From Bradyrhizobium sp. 195 (GTDB lineage: Bacteria; Pseudomonadota; Alphaproteobacteria; Rhizobiales; Xanthobacteraceae): DNA of 64,000 bases. The stretch covers positions 4,960,001 through 5,024,000 of the forward strand of contig NZ_CP082161.1 of NCBI RefSeq assembly GCF_023101665.1, written 5' to 3'. Under the pieces are notes generated by a model. It was not told the origin of the DNA. It did no database searches and worked only from the letters and a program-made list of their open reading frames with translations. The position numbers were made by a program, and so were the translations under genes. Shown in pieces: positions 62,291 through 64,000 of the stretch; the first letter of the stretch is position 1; each line of letters starts with the position of its first letter.

Positions 62291-62798
62291 GAGCGGGACG
62301 CTTCTCCGGCGGCGTGTCGAGCAGCCCCTTCAGTGCTTCCGTCGCCGCGAGCACGCCCTTGTAGCCCTCATTCGCGAAACGCAGCAGCAGCCGCAGTTCC
62401 TCGTCGGAATAACCAACGAAGACCTTCTCCATCGCCTGCTGCATCGGCACGTAAAACTGGCCGATCCTCATGGCCGCCTCCGGCACGACCGCGATGAAAA
62501 CCTTGCGGCGGTCTTTCTCGTCGCGTTCGCGGCGGACCAAGCCGGCCTTTTCGAGCCGGTCGACCACGCCGGTAATGGCGCCCGTCGTGAGGCCCGTGAC
62601 CTCGGCGAGCCTCCCTGCGGTGACGCGGCCTTCGAGATACAGGATGTCCATGCATTCGAGGTCGGAATTGGCAATTCCGGCAACGTTCGCAACGGTCTGG
62701 CCATAGAGCACGCCCTGCGCGGACGACCGGCGCATCGCTTCCTCGAGCTCCTGCAACAGCGCCGTACGCGCCTTCGTCCTTGACAAGGTTGGCCCCAT
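62259..62798 (-). CDS. MarR-family transcriptional regulator
   Basis: 179 residues. The winged helix-turn-helix is clear: SDLECMDILYLEGRVTAGRL, EVTGLTTGAITGVVDRLEKA and GLVRRERDEKDRRKVFIAVV (the wing with DxRxx). It probably represses itself and the divergent FAD monooxygenase until an aromatic or oxidant ligand binds. Palindromes that could be its operators lie at 62797-62839, covering its own start. Confidence 0.93.
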   Translation of the reverse strand: MGPTLSRTKARTALLQELEEAMRRSSAQGVLYGQTVANVAGIANSDLECMDILYLEGRVTAGRLAEVTGLTTGAITGVVDRLEKAGLVRRERDEKDRRKVFIAVVPEAAMRIGQFYVPMQQAMEKVFVGYSDEELRLLLRFANEGYKGVLAATEALKGLLDTPPEKRPALKLKTRPRQP

Positions 62799-62839
62799 CT
62801 CTTAGGCGATATATATCTTAGTCGCTAAGAGATTTAGCG
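62797..62839. promoter_or_regulatory. Overlapping palindromes, likely MarR operator
   Basis: Three nested symmetries: CTTAGTCGCTAAG (62817-62829), CGCTAAGAGATTTAGCG (62823-62839), and a wider pair ATCTCTTAG (62797-62805) with CTAAGAGAT (62825-62833). The spacing fits MarR dimer sites of 15-20 bp, and the block lies between divergent starts at 62798 and 62883. Confidence 0.6.
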
Positions 62840-62882
62840 ACCGTAATTTCTCCTAGCACCACGGAAACGTCGGGAGCAAGCC

Positions 62883-64000
62883 ATGTCCTATCGTCCCCGC
62901 AAGGCGCTGATCATCGGCGCCGGCATTGCCGGACCCGTGGCCGCGATCCTGCTGCGCCGCGCCGGCATCGAGTGCGCCATCTACGAGGCCTGGCCCTACT
63001 CCAAGGGCATCGGCGGCGGGCTTCAGATCGCGCCGAACGGCATGCATGTGATGGACGAGATCGGGCTGGCGAATGAGTTGATCAGCTGCGGCTCGGTTGC
63101 GGAATCCTTCGACTTCTATTCGCAAGGCGGCGAGCGGCTCGGCTCGATCAACCGCGACATGGCGCGGCGCTTCGGCCAGCCGGCGGTCAACATTTCTCGC
63201 GCCACGCTGAACGAGATCCTGATCGACAAGGCCTGGTGCGCCAGCGTCTCGCTCTATTTCGACAAGCGCCTGATCAAGGTCGAGGACCGCGGCGACCAGC
63301 CGATCATCGCCTATTTCGCCGATGGCACCACCGCCGAGGGCGACTTTTTGATCGGCGCCGACGGCGTGCATTCTGTGGCACGCCGCCAAGTGGTGCCGGA
63401 CGGACCGCAGCCGTTCGACACGGGCCTGATCGGCTTCGGTGGCTTCGTCCCGCACACCGTGCTCGACGGCAGATCGATCGGCCGGCACGTCGAGACCACG
63501 TTCGGCCAGAGCGGCTTCTTCGGCTACGGCTATTGCAGCCCGAATCCGAACGATGGTGTGATGTGGTGGAGCACGCAGCCGGCGCACGGCATGGACGCGG
63601 CGATGTTTCGCGCGCTCGATCCGGCGACGCTGAAGCAGCATCTGCGCGGCTTCCACCGCGGCTGGCACGATCCGATCCCCGCCATCATCGACGCGGCCGA
63701 GAACATCGTGGTCACCGACACGCTCGACGTGGCGACATTGCCGACCTGGTCGCGCAAGCGCTCGCTGCTGATCGGTGATGCCGCGCATGCGACCAGCCCC
63801 CATGCCGGCCAGGGCGCCTCGCTCGCGCTGGAAGATGCGATGCGGCTTGCCCGTCTGATGCAGGAGCGCCAGGAGCTCGGCGCCACTTTCCAGGCCTTCG
63901 AGGCCGAGCGTCGCCCGCGCACCGAGAAGATCGTCGCGATGGCCCGCCGCAACGGCAACAGCAAGCGCGAATTCAGCGCCACCGGCGCGTGGATGCGCAA
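62883..64000 (+). CDS. FAD-dependent monooxygenase (aromatic hydroxylase type), truncated by the window edge
   Basis: At least 372 residues from ATG 62883, still open at 64000. The flavoprotein hydroxylase fingerprints are complete: GxGxxG in LIIGAGIAGPVAAILLRRAG, the DG motif DFLIGADGVHSVARRQVV, and the GD motif LLIGDAAHATSPHAGQGASL. Such enzymes hydroxylate aromatic acids or related compounds with NAD(P)H. Substrate unknown. It is divergent from the MarR gene and probably regulated by it. Confidence 0.92.
   Translation, partial: MSYRPRKALIIGAGIAGPVAAILLRRAGIECAIYEAWPYSKGIGGGLQIAPNGMHVMDEIGLANELISCGSVAESFDFYSQGGERLGSINRDMARRFGQPAVNISRATLNEILIDKAWCASVSLYFDKRLIKVEDRGDQPIIAYFADGTTAEGDFLIGADGVHSVARRQVVPDGPQPFDTGLIGFGGFVPHTVLDGRSIGRHVETTFGQSGFFGYGYCSPNPNDGVMWWSTQPAHGMDAAMFRALDPATLKQHLRGFHRGWHDPIPAIIDAAENIVVTDTLDVATLPTWSRKRSLLIGDAAHATSPHAGQGASLALEDAMRLARLMQERQELGATFQAFEAERRPRTEKIVAMARRNGNSKREFSATGAWMR

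Overview
The window is a 64 kb piece of a GC-rich alphaproteobacterial chromosome, most likely Bradyrhizobium or a close relative in the Nitrobacteraceae. The evidence is the tig-clpP-clpX-lon order, the glnB-glnA pair behind a sigma-54 promoter, an EcfG-type (GGAAC-N16-CGTT) promoter, the protein sequences, and dispersed palindromes of the kind I associate with that group. No rRNA, CRISPR array, prophage or classical insertion sequence was seen. Two tRNA genes (Val-TAC, Leu-TAG) are present. Genus assignment is from memory of these families, not from a search.

Layout. 1-1.4 kb: a membrane protein running off the left edge, a 24-residue membrane peptide, an EcfG-type promoter reading right, and a small soluble protein. 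1.4-14.7 kb: a metal-resistance island with two RND systems. The first (FixH-like protein, CusB, CusA) carries the AIG/DAA/EN signature of monovalent Cu/Ag pumps. The second (outer-membrane factor, CzcB, CzcA, CzcD) carries the DFG/DGA/VEN signature of divalent-metal pumps. A DmeF-like CDF transporter lies between them, and a small exported Cys- or His-rich protein precedes each pump operon. 14.8-18.4 kb: a methyltransferase, a small secreted protein, a caspase-like protein behind a perfect CRP-type palindrome, and tRNA-Val. 18.5-26 kb: a GFA-fold protein and the proteostasis cluster lon, clpX, clpP, tig (all minus strand), then tRNA-Leu.

26.2-35 kb: a multicopper-oxidase-like Tat substrate that has lost nearly all visible copper ligands, bifunctional Nnr repair enzyme, glnB-glnA, periplasmic asparaginase, and a slipin/NfeD pair. 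35.1-39.7 kb: a tautomerase divergent from a GlxA-type regulator, a RAYT transposase framed by perfect 32-bp inverted REP sequences, and TRAP permeases without a binding protein. 40.3-41.5 kb: about 1.2 kb of repeat-rich DNA without a convincing gene. 41.5-54 kb: housekeeping and orphan genes (glutamine amidotransferase, a protein with a 12-bp tandem repeat, AI-2E transporter, diguanylate cyclase, rplM-rpsI, thioesterase, crotonase, CoA-binding protein, MetY-type sulfhydrylase, CtaA).

53-62.3 kb is an exopolysaccharide locus: polysaccharide deacetylase, FemAB/GNAT-like protein, a Wzz/BY-kinase-like co-polymerase with a degenerate nucleotide site, a GT4 glycosyltransferase, a polyprenyl-phosphate sugar transferase and an O-antigen-ligase/Wzy-like protein. 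The right edge holds a MarR regulator divergent from an FAD monooxygenase that runs off the window, with overlapping palindromes between them.

The observations most worth following are the REP/RAYT system with matching REP pairs elsewhere in the window, the stress-sigma promoter followed closely by a terminator-like hairpin, the two degenerate enzyme families (multicopper oxidase, BY-kinase), the DLGQ tandem repeat, and the paired Cys/His-rich leader proteins of the metal island.
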